A DNA stretch of 64,000 nucleotides from Alphaproteobacteria bacterium (GTDB lineage: Bacteria > Pseudomonadota > Alphaproteobacteria > Ferrovibrionales > Ferrovibrionaceae), in the NCBI GenBank assembly GCA_017307375.1, contig JAFKFH010000014.1:1-64000 (forward strand), given 5' to 3'. Positions 54,176-63,938 of the stretch are shown here, in pieces. The notes beneath the pieces are model-generated. The model was not told where the DNA came from and made no database searches. It saw only the letters and a program-made list of their open reading frames with translations. The position numbers and the translations under genes were made by a program. Each line of letters opens with the position of its first letter. The first letter of the stretch is position 1.

Positions 54176-54418
54176 TTAGCGCCAGGCCGGCTTGCCGAGG
54201 TTGATCTGGTCCGAATTGGTCAGCGCGCCGGTCGCGGCACCCGCCGCGCCGCCGATCGCGGCACCGGCCAGCGGCTCGCCCATCAGGGCGCCGCCGACCG
54301 CGCCGGCACCGGCACCGATCGCGCCGCCCGACAGGGCACGATCACCGGTGGTGTTGCCGCAGGCCGCAAGGCCCAAGGCTGAAGAAAGGGCAAGGGCAAT
54401 AACGACAGTCCGCTTCAT
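54176..54418 (-). CDS. Glycine-zipper lipoprotein
   Basis: 80 residues. Signal peptide MKRTVVIALALSSALG with lipobox LAAC (Cys20), then a Gly-zipper stretch GGAIGAGAGAVGGALMGEPLAGAAIGGAAGAATGA, the YMGG-type domain of small envelope lipoproteins. Gly spacing every four residues suggests helix packing in a membrane. Function uncertain; it lies 45 bases before the BON gene on the same strand and may be co-transcribed. Confidence 0.85.
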   Translation of the reverse strand: MKRTVVIALALSSALGLAACGNTTGDRALSGGAIGAGAGAVGGALMGEPLAGAAIGGAAGAATGALTNSDQINLGKPAWR

Positions 54419-54695
54419 GATCCGTCTCCATGGCTATATTCAGGGTCCCGGACGCGGATATTTGGAAACTTTGCCGGAAGAGGGAGAAACCGGCGAAGTT
54501 GACTGTCCCCGTCCTTCGTGATACGCCCCTTCAACGCCATCAGGATCGAAATCGTTCCGCGCCTCACCGGGCGGAATCGCGCATGCCGCTACGGCCGGAT
54601 CGCGGACGTCCGGCGGATTTCGGAAGAATCAGCGGGATCGCGCGGGCTGTGCCGCGCTTCGGCCGAAAGATGTCACACGGCGCCGAGCGACGTTG

Positions 54696-55493
54696 TCACT
54701 GTCCCGGCAGGACCAGGATCTCCGGCTTCTTCGGCAGACGGGCGCGGGCCAGCACGAGGCTCGGGCTCTCGGAATTGCGGACCGTGTAGGTCCTGGCGGC
54801 ACGCTCGAGGAAACGGGTCAGCGTGTACTGGTTGAAGTAGTGCATCGGGATGATCAGCTGCGGCTTGATCTGTTCGATGACGGCAAACATGTCCTCCTGC
54901 GACAAGGTGTAGGATCCGTCGACCGGCACCAGCAGGATGTCGACCTGGCCGAGCTGGCTGACCTGGGCATCGGTCAGCAGATGGTGCAGGTGGCCGAGAT
55001 GGGCGATGCACAGGTCGCCGACCGAGAAGACGAAGATCGAATTGCCGTTCTCGCGCGTCGCCCCGCTCCAGTCGCGCACGTTGGTCGGCACGTTGCGGAT
55101 CTGGACATCCTTGTAGCCGACATCCCAGGCGGGCGGCCCCTTGCCTTCGTCCCAGCCGCGCAGGACGTACTTGATCTCGGGTTCCGGGTTGGAGGTGTAG
55201 TGGGTGATGTGGGCGTTGTTCATCGTGACGATGTCGGGGATGTCCTTGGGCCGCATCACCCCGTTGTAGTCGGTGACGATGGTGACCCCCTTGGGGCTTT
55301 CCAGCAGGAAGCTGGCATGGCCCAGGAAGGTGATCCCGACCTCCTCGGGCCTCAGCGAGGCCAGCATGAAGCGCGGCTCGGCCTGGGCGATCGGCCAGCA
55401 GACCATCGCCCAGGCGGACGATGCCTGGATCCCCACGACCAGCAAGGCAAAGACGCCACACAACGCCCGCACGAGACCCATGGCCCACCCCAT
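54696..55493 (-). CDS. Exported MBL-fold (UlaG-like) metallo-hydrolase
   Basis: 265 residues. A signal peptide (AMGLVRALCGVFALLVVGIQ, cleavage near AWA) is followed by the fold: VGITFLGHASFLLE, IVTDYNGVMRP, then AHITHYT where the family usually shows HxHxDH, IAHLGHLHHLL and IIPMHYFNQY. The later histidines are kept, but the first motif lacks Asp and one His, so metal use is atypical. Exported location is unusual for UlaG relatives. Enzymatic role unknown. Confidence 0.75.
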   Translation of the reverse strand: MGWAMGLVRALCGVFALLVVGIQASSAWAMVCWPIAQAEPRFMLASLRPEEVGITFLGHASFLLESPKGVTIVTDYNGVMRPKDIPDIVTMNNAHITHYTSNPEPEIKYVLRGWDEGKGPPAWDVGYKDVQIRNVPTNVRDWSGATRENGNSIFVFSVGDLCIAHLGHLHHLLTDAQVSQLGQVDILLVPVDGSYTLSQEDMFAVIEQIKPQLIIPMHYFNQYTLTRFLERAARTYTVRNSESPSLVLARARLPKKPEILVLPGQ

Positions 55494-55557
55494 CGTCTGC
55501 TGCAGCGCACAGTCTAGGGTGAGAAGACACCGGCGGCCAAGCCCGGGGCGGACAACT

Positions 55558-57279
55558 TCAGGTGAACTCGGCCCGGCGCCTGGGTGCGACTATCGGCAGG
55601 TCGACGCGGAAGGTCGTCCCGTCCGGGCTGGATTCGAAGCTGATGCGACCGTGCATCAGCTCGACCAGCCGCTTGGTGATGACGAGCCCGATGCCCACGC
55701 CCTCGATCCCGGACTGTTCCGCCCCCAGGCGATTGAAGGCGACGAACAGGTCCTGCTGGCGGTCGGGCGGAATGCCGGCGCCCTGGTCGGTCACCATGAT
55801 CCGGCAGTGCGAATCGCCGGAATGGGCCACTTCCATGGTCACGGCGCCCTGCGGACGGTTGTACTTGATTGCGTTGGAAACCAGGTTGATCAGCACCTGG
55901 CGCAGGCGCACGCGGTCGGCGCGCAGCACGGGGATGTCGGATGCGGAGGGGCGGTTGAGCGTGATGCCGGCCTTGGCCGCCGCCGGCGCCATCAGCGTCA
56001 CCACTTCCTTCAGCGTCTGGCCCAGATCGACCGGCTCCAGTTCCACCCGGATGGCGCCGGCCTCGATCTTGGAAAGTTCCAACACTTCATCCATCAGCCG
56101 CATCAGATGGGCACCGGCCTCGGCGATATAGCCGAGATAGCGCAATTGCCGGTCGTTGGCGTCGAGCTTCTCCAGCAACTGGGCAAAGCCGAGGATCGCG
56201 TTCAGCGGCGTGCGCAATTCATGGCTCATCCGCGACAGGAATTCCGACTTGGCGGCATTGGCCAGCCGCGCCTCCTCCTCGGCCCGCTTGACCTCGTCGA
56301 TGTCGGTGACGATCGCATCCCACGACACGCTGCCGTCGGCGTCGCGCTCGGGCCGGGCCTGGACGCGGCGCCAGCGGATGCCCGCCCCGGCCCGGACGCG
56401 GCATTCCATGGCAAACGCAGCATGGTCGCGCACCGCCTGTTCGATCCGGCGCAACAACCGTCGCCGGTCATCGGGCAGGATCGCGACGAACAACCGGCCG
56501 GGCTCGGCCTGCAGGACCGCGGGCGGGCAGCCGTAGAACTCGCGCGAGCGTTCGGAAACATAGGTGATGCGGCGACGGCCGAGGGCATCGATGCGGAATT
56601 GGAGGACCAGGCCGGGAATATTGGCGATCGCCCGGCGGAACCGGTCCTCGGCATCACGCAACTCGCCTTCCGCCGCCAATTGATCGGTGACATCGGCCAG
56701 CAGCCACAGGGTTTCGTCGTCCTGGCGCAGCACGACCAGTTCGCAGACCCGCCGCCTGCCGTCGCGCCGCAGGATCGGCACCAGCCGGGGCTTCGCCGCG
56801 TCGGGCAGGGCCGCGAAAAAGCGCCGCGCCTCGCCCGCGCGCGGGCCGGCAATGGCGGCGAACCAGCCGTCCAGGGTGGTCATCTCCTCGATGCCCAGGC
56901 CGGTCAGGCTGGCAATCGCCTTGTTGACGACCACGGTTTCCCCGCGCACCAGCACCGCGCCGGTCGGCAACTCCTCGATCAGCCGGCGCAGCCGGCGCGT
57001 CGCGACGGCCAGATCGGCGACCACCCGGTCGCGGCGCCGCAGCCCGACGATTCGCTCGGACATGTCGCCGATCTGCCAGAGCGCGACCGCAATGCCGAGC
57101 AGGCCGATGCTGAGCAGCCCCTGCTGCCAGCCGCCGGCCGAAAACAGGAACAGCATGACCAGAAGGCTCGCCAGCGCCGCCAGCAGCGCCCCGGCGGCGA
57201 TGACACGCGCGCGGTTCAGGCCGCGCGTCGCTCGCGCGCCCGCTGCGGTTCCCTCGCCTTCCATCGCCTGGTCGGTCAT
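55558..57279 (-). CDS. Membrane sensor histidine kinase with PAS domains
   Basis: 573 residues from the ATG with AAGGA eight bases upstream. Two membrane helices near the N-terminus (about 24-45 and 52-70) bound a short loop, then a PAS domain (LIEELPTGAVLVRGE), a second PAS/PAC (FRRAIANIPGLVLQFRI, RWRRVQARPERDADG), dimerisation box SHELRTPLNAILG with His near residue 353, N-box NLVSNAIKYNRP and G-boxes DQGAGIPPD and GVGIGLVI. No response regulator is adjacent. It probably senses a cytosolic or redox signal through PAS. Confidence 0.88.
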   Translation of the reverse strand: MTDQAMEGEGTAAGARATRGLNRARVIAAGALLAALASLLVMLFLFSAGGWQQGLLSIGLLGIAVALWQIGDMSERIVGLRRRDRVVADLAVATRRLRRLIEELPTGAVLVRGETVVVNKAIASLTGLGIEEMTTLDGWFAAIAGPRAGEARRFFAALPDAAKPRLVPILRRDGRRRVCELVVLRQDDETLWLLADVTDQLAAEGELRDAEDRFRRAIANIPGLVLQFRIDALGRRRITYVSERSREFYGCPPAVLQAEPGRLFVAILPDDRRRLLRRIEQAVRDHAAFAMECRVRAGAGIRWRRVQARPERDADGSVSWDAIVTDIDEVKRAEEEARLANAAKSEFLSRMSHELRTPLNAILGFAQLLEKLDANDRQLRYLGYIAEAGAHLMRLMDEVLELSKIEAGAIRVELEPVDLGQTLKEVVTLMAPAAAKAGITLNRPSASDIPVLRADRVRLRQVLINLVSNAIKYNRPQGAVTMEVAHSGDSHCRIMVTDQGAGIPPDRQQDLFVAFNRLGAEQSGIEGVGIGLVITKRLVELMHGRISFESSPDGTTFRVDLPIVAPRRRAEFT

Positions 57280-57413
57280 GCCAGCATCCTTTGCCCTCGC
57301 CCGCCCGAGTGCAACCGGAAACCCGCCTTCGGTGTTGCCCAGGCGAGCGACTGCCGCCATACCAGCGCGGCCAGTAGCGTTTGTGCCAGTCATTTGTCGT
57401 GAGGGAGGGCCCG

Positions 57414-58013
57414 ATGCCCCGCCTGACCAGGATCACCCCCGCCGACCACACCCTGATGCCGTGGAAGAACGGCAAGGGTTCCACTGCCGAGATCGCGGTG
57501 CGCCGGCCGCCCGGCAACGAGCGTTTCCTGTGGCGGCTGTCGCAGGCGCAGGTGCCCGAGGACGGGCCGTTCTCGGACTTTTCCGGCTATGATCGCACCC
57601 TCGTGCTGATCGAGGGCACCAAGCTCGGCCTCGACTTCGGCGAAGGCCGCGCCGCCCGGCTCGAAGCCCCGTTCGCCCATGCCGCCTTCGCCGGCGACTG
57701 GCCGACGGTCGCCACCCTCTCCGCCGGTCCGGTCGCCGACTTGAACATCATGACCGACCGGGCCCGCGCCCGGCACAAGTTCACCCTGCTTACCGCCTCG
57801 ACCGGCCAGAGCCATACCAGCGAGGCTGCGACGATCATCGTGCATGCGCTGGCCGAGGCAACCGTCGCGGCCCTGGGTTCGGGCGAGCGCATCGCCCTCA
57901 ACCCCGGCGACACCCTGGTGATCGAGCAGGACGGCAACGCGCCGGTGACCGTCACCGTCACCTCCGACGCGGCGGCCGCCCAGGTCGGGCTGGTCGAGAT
58001 CCACATGGCGTGA
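57414..58013 (+). CDS. hutD: HutD family protein
   Basis: 199 residues from the ATG after GGGAGGG. Cupin-like HutD motifs: MPWKNGKGSTAEIAV, RFLWRLSQAQV with FSGYDRTLVLIEG, FAHAAFAGDWPTV and LNIMTDRARARHKF. HutD occurs with histidine-use genes and may limit formimino-glutamate load; its activity is unproven. Here it stands 27 kb from hutH, next to a GNAT gene. Confidence 0.9.
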   Translation: MPRLTRITPADHTLMPWKNGKGSTAEIAVRRPPGNERFLWRLSQAQVPEDGPFSDFSGYDRTLVLIEGTKLGLDFGEGRAARLEAPFAHAAFAGDWPTVATLSAGPVADLNIMTDRARARHKFTLLTASTGQSHTSEAATIIVHALAEATVAALGSGERIALNPGDTLVIEQDGNAPVTVTVTSDAAAAQVGLVEIHMA

Positions 58014-58052
58014 AACGATGGGGATCGCAGCCGGCCTCGGGGGGAGCAGCGC

Positions 58053-58781
58053 ATGGACATCAGGGGGATCGAGGAACGGGCGCTGAACGCCTGGCCGGCG
58101 CTGACCACGATGGTGATGGACGGATGGGTCCTGCGGCTGTCGCGCGGCTACAGCAAGCGCGCCAATTCGCTCAACGCGCTGGCGCCGACGACCGGCATCG
58201 ACGCGGCGCTCGACGGTGCCGAGCCGATCTACCGCCTCGCCCGGCTGCGGCCGATCGTGCGGCTGAGCCCGTTGATGCCCGACGGCGCCGATTCGGCGCT
58301 GGCCGCGCGCGGCTACCTGGCTGGAGATCCGACCACGGTGATGACCGTCGGCCTGGATGTCCGCGCCGGCGATCCGCAGGTCGAGATCGCAACCGTCCCG
58401 ACCGAAGCCTGGGCGACCGGGTTTGCCGCCGCCAACAATGTCCCGGCGCAGCATCGCGACACCCATGACCGGATGCTCGGCGGGCTGCGCCTGCCGGCGG
58501 GTTTCGCCACGCTCCATCACGACGGCCGGCCGATCGCCTACGGCCTTGGCGTTCTCGAGCGCGGACTGATCGGCCTGTTCGACATCGTCACCCTGCCTGC
58601 GGCACGCCGCCAGGGCGCCGGGCGCCGACTGGTGATGTCGCTGATGGCCTGGGGCCGGGCACGCGGCGCGACCTGCGCGTATCTCCAGGTGGTCGATGCC
58701 AACGCCCCGGCCATCGCGCTCTATCACGGCCTCGGCTTCCGCCCGGCCTATCGCTACCACTACCGGCTGGCTCCCCAATGA
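58053..58781 (+). CDS. GNAT family N-acetyltransferase
   Basis: 242 residues. The N-terminal half (MDGWVLRLSRGYSKRANSLNAL) is the GNAT-like domain found in two-domain acetyltransferases; the C-terminal half has the acetyl-CoA site VTLPAARRQGAGRRLVMSLMAWG and NAPAIALYHGLGFRPAYRYHYR. Substrate unknown. It overlaps the next gene (ATGA), so the two are co-translated. Confidence 0.85.
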   Translation: MDIRGIEERALNAWPALTTMVMDGWVLRLSRGYSKRANSLNALAPTTGIDAALDGAEPIYRLARLRPIVRLSPLMPDGADSALAARGYLAGDPTTVMTVGLDVRAGDPQVEIATVPTEAWATGFAAANNVPAQHRDTHDRMLGGLRLPAGFATLHHDGRPIAYGLGVLERGLIGLFDIVTLPAARRQGAGRRLVMSLMAWGRARGATCAYLQVVDANAPAIALYHGLGFRPAYRYHYRLAPQ

Positions 58782-59440
58782 AACTGCTGATCGCCGGGGC
58801 GACCGGCCTGATCGGCCAGCGCGCCCTGGATCGCGCGCTGGGCGACCCGCGCGTGTCGAAGGTGACGGCCGTGACGCGGCGCAAGGTCGACCGGGAGGAT
58901 ACGAAGCTCGACCAGCATCTGGCCGATTTCGGCGCGCTGGAGACGCTGCCGCCGGCCGATGCCGCGCTCTGCGCACTGGGCACGACGATGCGCCGCGCGG
59001 GATCGAAACAGGCCTTCCTCGCCGTCGACCACGATGCGGTGCTGGCCTTCGCCCGGGCCAGCCTGGCGGCCGGCGCCAGACGCTTTGCCGTCGTCTCGTC
59101 GGTCGGGGCCCGGGCGGGATCGCGGAATTTCTATCTCGATACCAAGGGCCGGGTCGAAGCCGCACTGGCCGGCATGGGGTTCGAGCGGCTGGTGATGCTG
59201 CGCCCGGGCCTGCTCGACGGCGAGCGCGAGGAATTCAGGCCGCTCGAGCAGCCGGCAATCCTGGCGGCCAGGGTCTTGAACCCGCTGCTGATCGGCGCCT
59301 GGCGGCGCTATCGCGCCATTTCAGCGCAGGACGTGGCCGATGCGCTGCTGGAAGCGGTGCTGGCCGAGGCTACCCCGGCCGAAGTCCTCGAATACGACGC
59401 GATCCGGCGGCTTGCTCACTCCATGCCGAGCAGGCGGTAG
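58778..59440 (+). CDS. NAD(P)-binding atypical SDR protein
   Basis: 220 residues. Rossmann loop LLIAGATGLIGQRALDRAL, ALCALGTTMRRAGSKQAFLAVDH, FAVVSSVGARAGSRNFYLDTKGRVE (Ser and Tyr-x3-Lys pattern: FYLDTKG) and MLRPGLLDG. It resembles the HTATIP2/CC3-type and oxidoreductase-like atypical SDRs; reactions unknown. It ends overlapping the convergent ABC ATPase by 25 bases. Confidence 0.85.
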   Translation: MKLLIAGATGLIGQRALDRALGDPRVSKVTAVTRRKVDREDTKLDQHLADFGALETLPPADAALCALGTTMRRAGSKQAFLAVDHDAVLAFARASLAAGARRFAVVSSVGARAGSRNFYLDTKGRVEAALAGMGFERLVMLRPGLLDGEREEFRPLEQPAILAARVLNPLLIGAWRRYRAISAQDVADALLEAVLAEATPAEVLEYDAIRRLAHSMPSRR

Positions 59441-60180
59441 ATCCGGCGGGTGTAGACGCCGAACCGTTCGGTCGTCTTGATGTCGAGCGTGCGCGGCAGG
59501 CCCAGCTCGATCGGGAAGTGATCGGCCATGCGCGCCGGCCCCGCGGTCAGCACCGCGCAGCGCGACCCGAGGAAGACCGCCTCCTGGATCGAGTGGGTGA
59601 CGAAGATGATGGTCTTGCGGCTTTCCTGCCAGATCCGCAGCATCTCGAGGTTCATCTTCTCGCGGGTCAGCGCATCCAGCGCCCCGAACGGCTCGTCCAT
59701 CAGGATCAGCCGGGGGTCGTGGATCAGTGCGCGGGCGATCGCGGCGCGCTGCTGCATGCCGCCCGAGAGCTGGTAGGGATATTTGCCTTCGAAGCCGCCC
59801 AGCCCGACCATGGCAAGCAGATCGCGGGCACGTTCCCGCGCCGCCTTGCGCGGCAGGCCGAGGATGTCGGCCGGCAGCAGCACGTTTTCCAGGATCGTCC
59901 GCCATTTCAGCAGCAGCGCCTGCTGGAACACCATGCCGACGTCGCGGCCGGGGGTGAAGGCGGTCGCGGCATTGCCGATCGCGACCTCGCCGCCATCGGC
60001 CTCGTGCAGCCCGGCCAGGATCTTCAACAGCGTGCTCTTGCCGCAGCCCGACGGCCCGACCAGCGACACCATGTCGCCATCGTCGATATCCATCGTCACG
60101 TCGGAGACCGCGACGAAATCCTGCCCGCCGGTCCGGTAGGTCTTGCGCACGCCGCGCAGGCGGATCAGCGGCGCGGTCAT
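59416..60180 (-). CDS. ABC transporter ATPase (SsuB/TauB/ThiZ-like)
   Basis: 254 residues. Walker A GPSGCGKSTLLKILAGL, Q-loop MVFQQALLLKWRTI, signature YQLSGGMQQRAAIARAL, Walker B LILMDEPFGALD and H-loop VTHSIQEAVFL. The QALLxWxT sequence and size match the taurine/nitrate/sulfonate family. Energises the permease at 63059 for uptake of a small anion or pyrimidine-like substrate. Last gene of a five-gene operon; its start overlaps the DapA-like stop. Confidence 0.93.
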   Translation of the reverse strand: MTAPLIRLRGVRKTYRTGGQDFVAVSDVTMDIDDGDMVSLVGPSGCGKSTLLKILAGLHEADGGEVAIGNAATAFTPGRDVGMVFQQALLLKWRTILENVLLPADILGLPRKAARERARDLLAMVGLGGFEGKYPYQLSGGMQQRAAIARALIHDPRLILMDEPFGALDALTREKMNLEMLRIWQESRKTIIFVTHSIQEAVFLGSRCAVLTAGPARMADHFPIELGLPRTLDIKTTERFGVYTRRIYRLLGME

Positions 60181-61238
60181 GCCAGCCAGCGGGCCAGGTT
60201 GGCGGCGACGAAGGCGTCATCGGCCAGGTCGGCGTGTTCGGCCGATACGCGGTCGATCAGTTCGGCCTGTCCGGGACTCAGCCCTTCGTCGGGATCGAGG
60301 CACCAGATGCCTTCCAGGATGCCCTGCCGCCGCAGCACTTCGTGGCAGCCGGCGATGCAGCCGTGGAAATCATGGGCTACATCGAAGAAGGCCGCATTGC
60401 AGTCGGTCACCCGAGAATCGAGGGCCAGCAGTTCGGCCGGCAGCGGGCCGGCGGCAACCGCGTCCTGGATGCGGGCAAGCAGCTCGACCGCCTTCTTCGT
60501 CCAGACCGACCAATGGCCGAGCAGCCCGCCGCGAAACCGGACCTCGACGGTTCGCCCGCCGCGCGGCACCGCGAACGGGACGGCGAGGTCCAACACGATA
60601 TGATCGTCGTTGCCGGTATAGAGGGTGATGCGATCCTCGGCCCCGGCCGCGACCACCCCGCGCACGACGTCGAGCGTGCGATAGCGGTGGAACGGCGCCG
60701 CCTTGATCGCCACCACGTTGTCGATGGCGGCAAAGCGCGCCCAGAACGCGGCATCGAGGGTCATGCCGCCGACCGCCGGTTGCAGATAGAAGCCGACCAC
60801 GGGAATTTCGGCGGCGACCGCCGCGGCATGGGCGATCAGTTCGTCCTCGTTCGCCCCCGTCATCGCCGCGAGGCTCAGCAGGCCGGCATGGTAGCCAAGC
60901 CGCACGGCGGTGCGCGCCTCGGCCACGGCCTGCGCGGTCCGCCCGCAGACGCCGGCGATCATCACCAGCGGCCGGTCGGTCCAGGCGCGCGCATCCTCGA
61001 TCGCCGCCGACAGGACGGGTTCGTGCAGCCCGACGTCGCGAATGGCGAACTGGGTGGTGTGCACGCCAACCGCCAGCCCGCCGACCCCGGCGTCGAGGTA
61101 GTAGCGGGTCAGCGCGCGCTGGCGCCGGCGGTCGAACCGGCGGTCGGCATCGAGCGCCAGCGGATGGGCGGGGATCGCCGTTCCCTGGCGCAGCAGCGCC
61201 AGGACATCGGAGGCAAGATCGGTGCGATGCAGGGCCAT
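60177..61238 (-). CDS. Dihydrodipicolinate-synthase-family lyase/aldolase
   Basis: 353 residues from the ATG starting MALHRTDLASDVLALLRQGT after GAGAGG. DapA-type TIM barrel: GVGGLAVGVHTTQFAIRD, PLVMIAGVCGRT, the catalytic tyrosine VVGFYLQPAVGG and Schiff-base lysine in NVVAIKAAPFHRYRTLD. A C-terminal extension (~260-353) is longer than DapA. Not dapA itself: the neighbours are ABC import and epimerase genes. It may cleave a keto-acid-containing sugar or aldol substrate taken in by this operon. Confidence 0.83.
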   Translation of the reverse strand: MALHRTDLASDVLALLRQGTAIPAHPLALDADRRFDRRRQRALTRYYLDAGVGGLAVGVHTTQFAIRDVGLHEPVLSAAIEDARAWTDRPLVMIAGVCGRTAQAVAEARTAVRLGYHAGLLSLAAMTGANEDELIAHAAAVAAEIPVVGFYLQPAVGGMTLDAAFWARFAAIDNVVAIKAAPFHRYRTLDVVRGVVAAGAEDRITLYTGNDDHIVLDLAVPFAVPRGGRTVEVRFRGGLLGHWSVWTKKAVELLARIQDAVAAGPLPAELLALDSRVTDCNAAFFDVAHDFHGCIAGCHEVLRRQGILEGIWCLDPDEGLSPGQAELIDRVSAEHADLADDAFVAANLARWLA

Positions 61239-61246
61239 GGTTCCTC

Positions 61247-62032
61247 TCAACCGAGTTCCGGGCCGGCGGCGGCAAACAGCCGCGACGGATCGCCATAGGG
61301 AATGTCGCGGCCCCGCGCCATGCGCAGGAAGCGCCGCTGGACGGTAAAGCCGCGGCCGGCCAGCAGGGCTTCGAGGCCCGGACGACCATCGACCAGGTCG
61401 ATCAGGACCGGCCCGTCGACAGCGGCCAGGCCGTGCTCGATCAACGCCGCGGCACGGGTTTCGTCCTCGGCCACGACCGGGCCGAGCTGCGTGGCGGTCC
61501 GGCCCGGGCGGCCCAGCACGAACCCCGCGCCACCTCCGCCGAGACCGGGGGCGCGGTTGCGTAGATTTTCCAGCACGAAGCCCCGCGGCGCGCCGAAGAC
61601 CGGAACATCCATGGCCAGGTCGGCATCGTCGACCGGGCGAAGCCGGCGCCCCGGCCCGCCCTGCCCGATCCAGCGGGTCAGCCGGAACAGCGGACCGAAA
61701 CCGAGGCCGCGATAGAGCGGTTCGCCGGCCTCGGTCGCGTCGAGCACCGGGACGAGGCCGCGCCGTGACGTTTCGGCCAGGCAGCCTTCGAGGATGCGGG
61801 TGCCGAGGCCCTGGCGGCGGCAGCCGGGATCGACCAGCACCATGCTGATCCAGGCGAAATCCCGATAGGGCAGCACCGCGCCGGTCGCGGCCAGGCGGCC
61901 GTCGGCATCGTCGATGCCCAGCACGACGCCATGGTCGAGAAACAGGCGCCAGTCGTCGTCCAGCTGGTTCCAGCCCGCCGCATCGGACAGCCGGCGGCAG
62001 GCGGCGAGGCGGGCGGGATCAATAGGTCCCAT
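61247..62032 (-). CDS. GNAT family acetyltransferase (YitH-like, two-domain)
   Basis: 261 residues from the ATG beginning [17 protein letters not shown], overlapping the epimerase 3' end by 14 bases. N-terminal GNAT with [21 protein letters not shown]; a C-terminal domain ([16 protein letters not shown] at the end) shared with YitH-type proteins. Substrate unknown. It is the third gene of the operon, eight bases before the DapA-like gene. Confidence 0.83.
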   Translation of the reverse strand: MGPIDPARLAACRRLSDAAGWNQLDDDWRLFLDHGVVLGIDDADGRLAATGAVLPYRDFAWISMVLVDPGCRRQGLGTRILEGCLAETSRRGLVPVLDATEAGEPLYRGLGFGPLFRLTRWIGQGGPGRRLRPVDDADLAMDVPVFGAPRGFVLENLRNRAPGLGGGGAGFVLGRPGRTATQLGPVVAEDETRAAALIEHGLAAVDGPVLIDLVDGRPGLEALLAGRGFTVQRRFLRMARGRDIPYGDPSRLFAAAGPELG

Positions 62033-63062
62033 TCCGCACCTCGAAATGCGTCGGCTTGTCGAAGCCGGCACGGCCGCGCGCCACCCAGTCGGCGATCCAG
62101 TCGACCAGCCGGGCCAGCGGCACTGCCGGATAGCCGAACAGCCCCGCGGCCTGCGCCGTATTGGTCAGCCACGCGGTCGGCGCCTCCTCGCCCACCAGCA
62201 GCGGCGCCTTGCCCAGCCGCTCGCCGAAGGCGCGGGCCAGCCAGCGGATGGCGATGGTCTCGGGACCCGAGACGTTGATCGGCGTGGTCGGCATCGTCGC
62301 ATGGCGCAGGCAGCGCAGCGCCTGGGCGTTGGCGTCGCCCTGCCAGATCACGTTGACATGACCCATGGTGACGTCGATCTCGACCCCGTCGCGCACCTTG
62401 GCGGCGACGTCGTAGAGCACGCCATAGCGCAGGTCGATCGCATAGTTCAGGCGGAACAGACGGCCGGGCGTCCGGTGAAGCCGCGAGAAATGCTCGAAGA
62501 TCCGCTCGCGCCCGATGCAGGAAAAGGCGTATTCGCCCGGTGGATTGAGAATCGAATCCTCGGTCGAGCCCTGGCCCGAGGTCGGTACGAACGGATAGAC
62601 GCAGCCGGTTGAGAAGGCGACGATGCGCGATGCCTTGAAGGCTTGCGCGACCAGCGCCGGCACGTGGACGTTCATCGCCCAGGTCAGCGGCTGGTTGCCG
62701 TCGGCGCCGAACTTGCGGCCGGCCATGAAGACGACGTTGCCGGCCTTCGGCAAGGCCTCGACGGCGGCAGGGTCGAGCAGGTCGCAGGAAATCGTCTCGA
62801 CGCCGGCCCGCTCGAGGCTTTCGCGCAGCCCCGGCTCGGAAAACCTGGCGACGCCGAAGACCCGCTTGCCGGGCGCCGCGTTGCGGGCAAGCCGGGCCAG
62901 TGTCGGCCCCATCTTGCCGCCGACCCCGAGCACCATGATGTCGCCGTCGATGGCGGCCAGGTCGGCGGCGAGCGCCCGCGTCGGCCTGGTCATGAAGGCA
63001 TCGACCGCCTCGGTATCGTCGAAACGGTCCGGCATGGCGCCGTCGTCGAGCCAGTCGGTCAT
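62019..63062 (-). CDS. NAD-dependent epimerase/dehydratase family protein
   Basis: 347 residues. Rossmann loop [19 protein letters not shown] (Gly-x2-Gly-x2-Gly), [19 protein letters not shown], the [10 protein letters not shown] segment, and the C-terminal [16 protein letters not shown]-like tail ([16 protein letters not shown]). The Tyr of Tyr-x3-Lys is not clear ([11 protein letters not shown]), with Gly-Arg for Lys, so catalysis may differ. ATGA overlap with the permease gene. Likely acts on a sugar or polyol derived from the imported compound. Confidence 0.82.
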   Translation of the reverse strand: MTDWLDDGAMPDRFDDTEAVDAFMTRPTRALAADLAAIDGDIMVLGVGGKMGPTLARLARNAAPGKRVFGVARFSEPGLRESLERAGVETISCDLLDPAAVEALPKAGNVVFMAGRKFGADGNQPLTWAMNVHVPALVAQAFKASRIVAFSTGCVYPFVPTSGQGSTEDSILNPPGEYAFSCIGRERIFEHFSRLHRTPGRLFRLNYAIDLRYGVLYDVAAKVRDGVEIDVTMGHVNVIWQGDANAQALRCLRHATMPTTPINVSGPETIAIRWLARAFGERLGKAPLLVGEEAPTAWLTNTAQAAGLFGYPAVPLARLVDWIADWVARGRAGFDKPTHFEVRNGTY

Positions 63063-63871
63063 TGCATCCTCGCGTCCTTGGGAACCCAGAAATGCTCGAG
63101 CAGCAGGACGACCAGATAGAGGCCGAGCCCGAGCAAGGTCAGCAGCACCACGGCCATGAACATGGCCGGGGTATCGAGCGAGGCCTGGACCTGGATCATC
63201 AGGTAGCCGAGGCCGCGTTCGGAGGCGATGAATTCGCCGACCACCGCGCCGGCGACGGCGAGGATGGCGGCCACCTTCATGCCCGAGAAGATGTAGGGCA
63301 GCGAGCCCGGCAGCTGGATGTAGCGGAAGGCCTGCCAGCGCGATCCCTTCAGCGAGCGGACCAGGTCGAGCATGTCGGGCTCGACCTCGTTGAGGCCGCG
63401 CGCGGTGGTCAGCAGGATCGGGAAGAAGCAGAGGGTGAAGGTGATCAGGATATTGGTGCCGACGCCGTAGGAGAACCAGACGATCACCAGCGGCCCCAGC
63501 GCCACCTTGGGGATCATGTTCAGCGTGACCAGCAGCGGGAACAGCAGCAGCGTGAACAGCTTCGACCAGGAGAACAGCAGGGCCAGTGCAACGCCGGCGA
63601 GCACCGCCAGCGCATAGCCGCCGAAGATCTCGGCCGCCGTCACCCCCGCGTTCGAGAACCAGTGGTAGCTCGGCTTGGCCAGCGTCGCCAGAATGGCGGC
63701 CGGCGACGGCAGGATGAAGGCCGGGACCGGGAACAGCATCGTCGCGCCCTGCCAGGCGGCCAGCACGGCGAGATGCACCAGCATGATCGCCGCCCAGCGC
63801 CGCCGGGTCGCCGAGGCCCGGGCGGCGGCGGCGATCCTGGCCGCAAGCTCTGCGTCAGCGCCGCTGCTCAT
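63059..63871 (-). CDS. ABC transporter permease (SsuC/TauC-type)
   Basis: 270 residues from the ATG preceded by AGGAGGGG (11-base spacing) and nine codons after an earlier ATG. Six hydrophobic helices; BPD-transport inner-membrane pattern with the EAA-loop region [31 protein letters not shown]. Matches the nitrate/sulfonate/taurine permease class that pairs with the ATPase at 59416. The substrate-binding protein is not in the window. First gene after the TetR-type palindrome. Confidence 0.92.
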   Translation of the reverse strand: MSSGADAELAARIAAAARASATRRRWAAIMLVHLAVLAAWQGATMLFPVPAFILPSPAAILATLAKPSYHWFSNAGVTAAEIFGGYALAVLAGVALALLFSWSKLFTLLLFPLLVTLNMIPKVALGPLVIVWFSYGVGTNILITFTLCFFPILLTTARGLNEVEPDMLDLVRSLKGSRWQAFRYIQLPGSLPYIFSGMKVAAILAVAGAVVGEFIASERGLGYLMIQVQASLDTPAMFMAVVLLTLLGLGLYLVVLLLEHFWVPKDARMQ

Positions 63872-63938
63872 CGCCTTGCCCCTCCTGCCTCGTGGCACCC
63901 CTGGTCGAGGTCGACGCTAATCGGCGGCCGCAGATTTG

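Noticed and set aside
54419-54695. Possible small genes in the 277-bp gap between the Gly-zipper and MBL genes
   Set aside because: Open frames are short, without ribosome sites or recognisable protein; I see no convincing feature.
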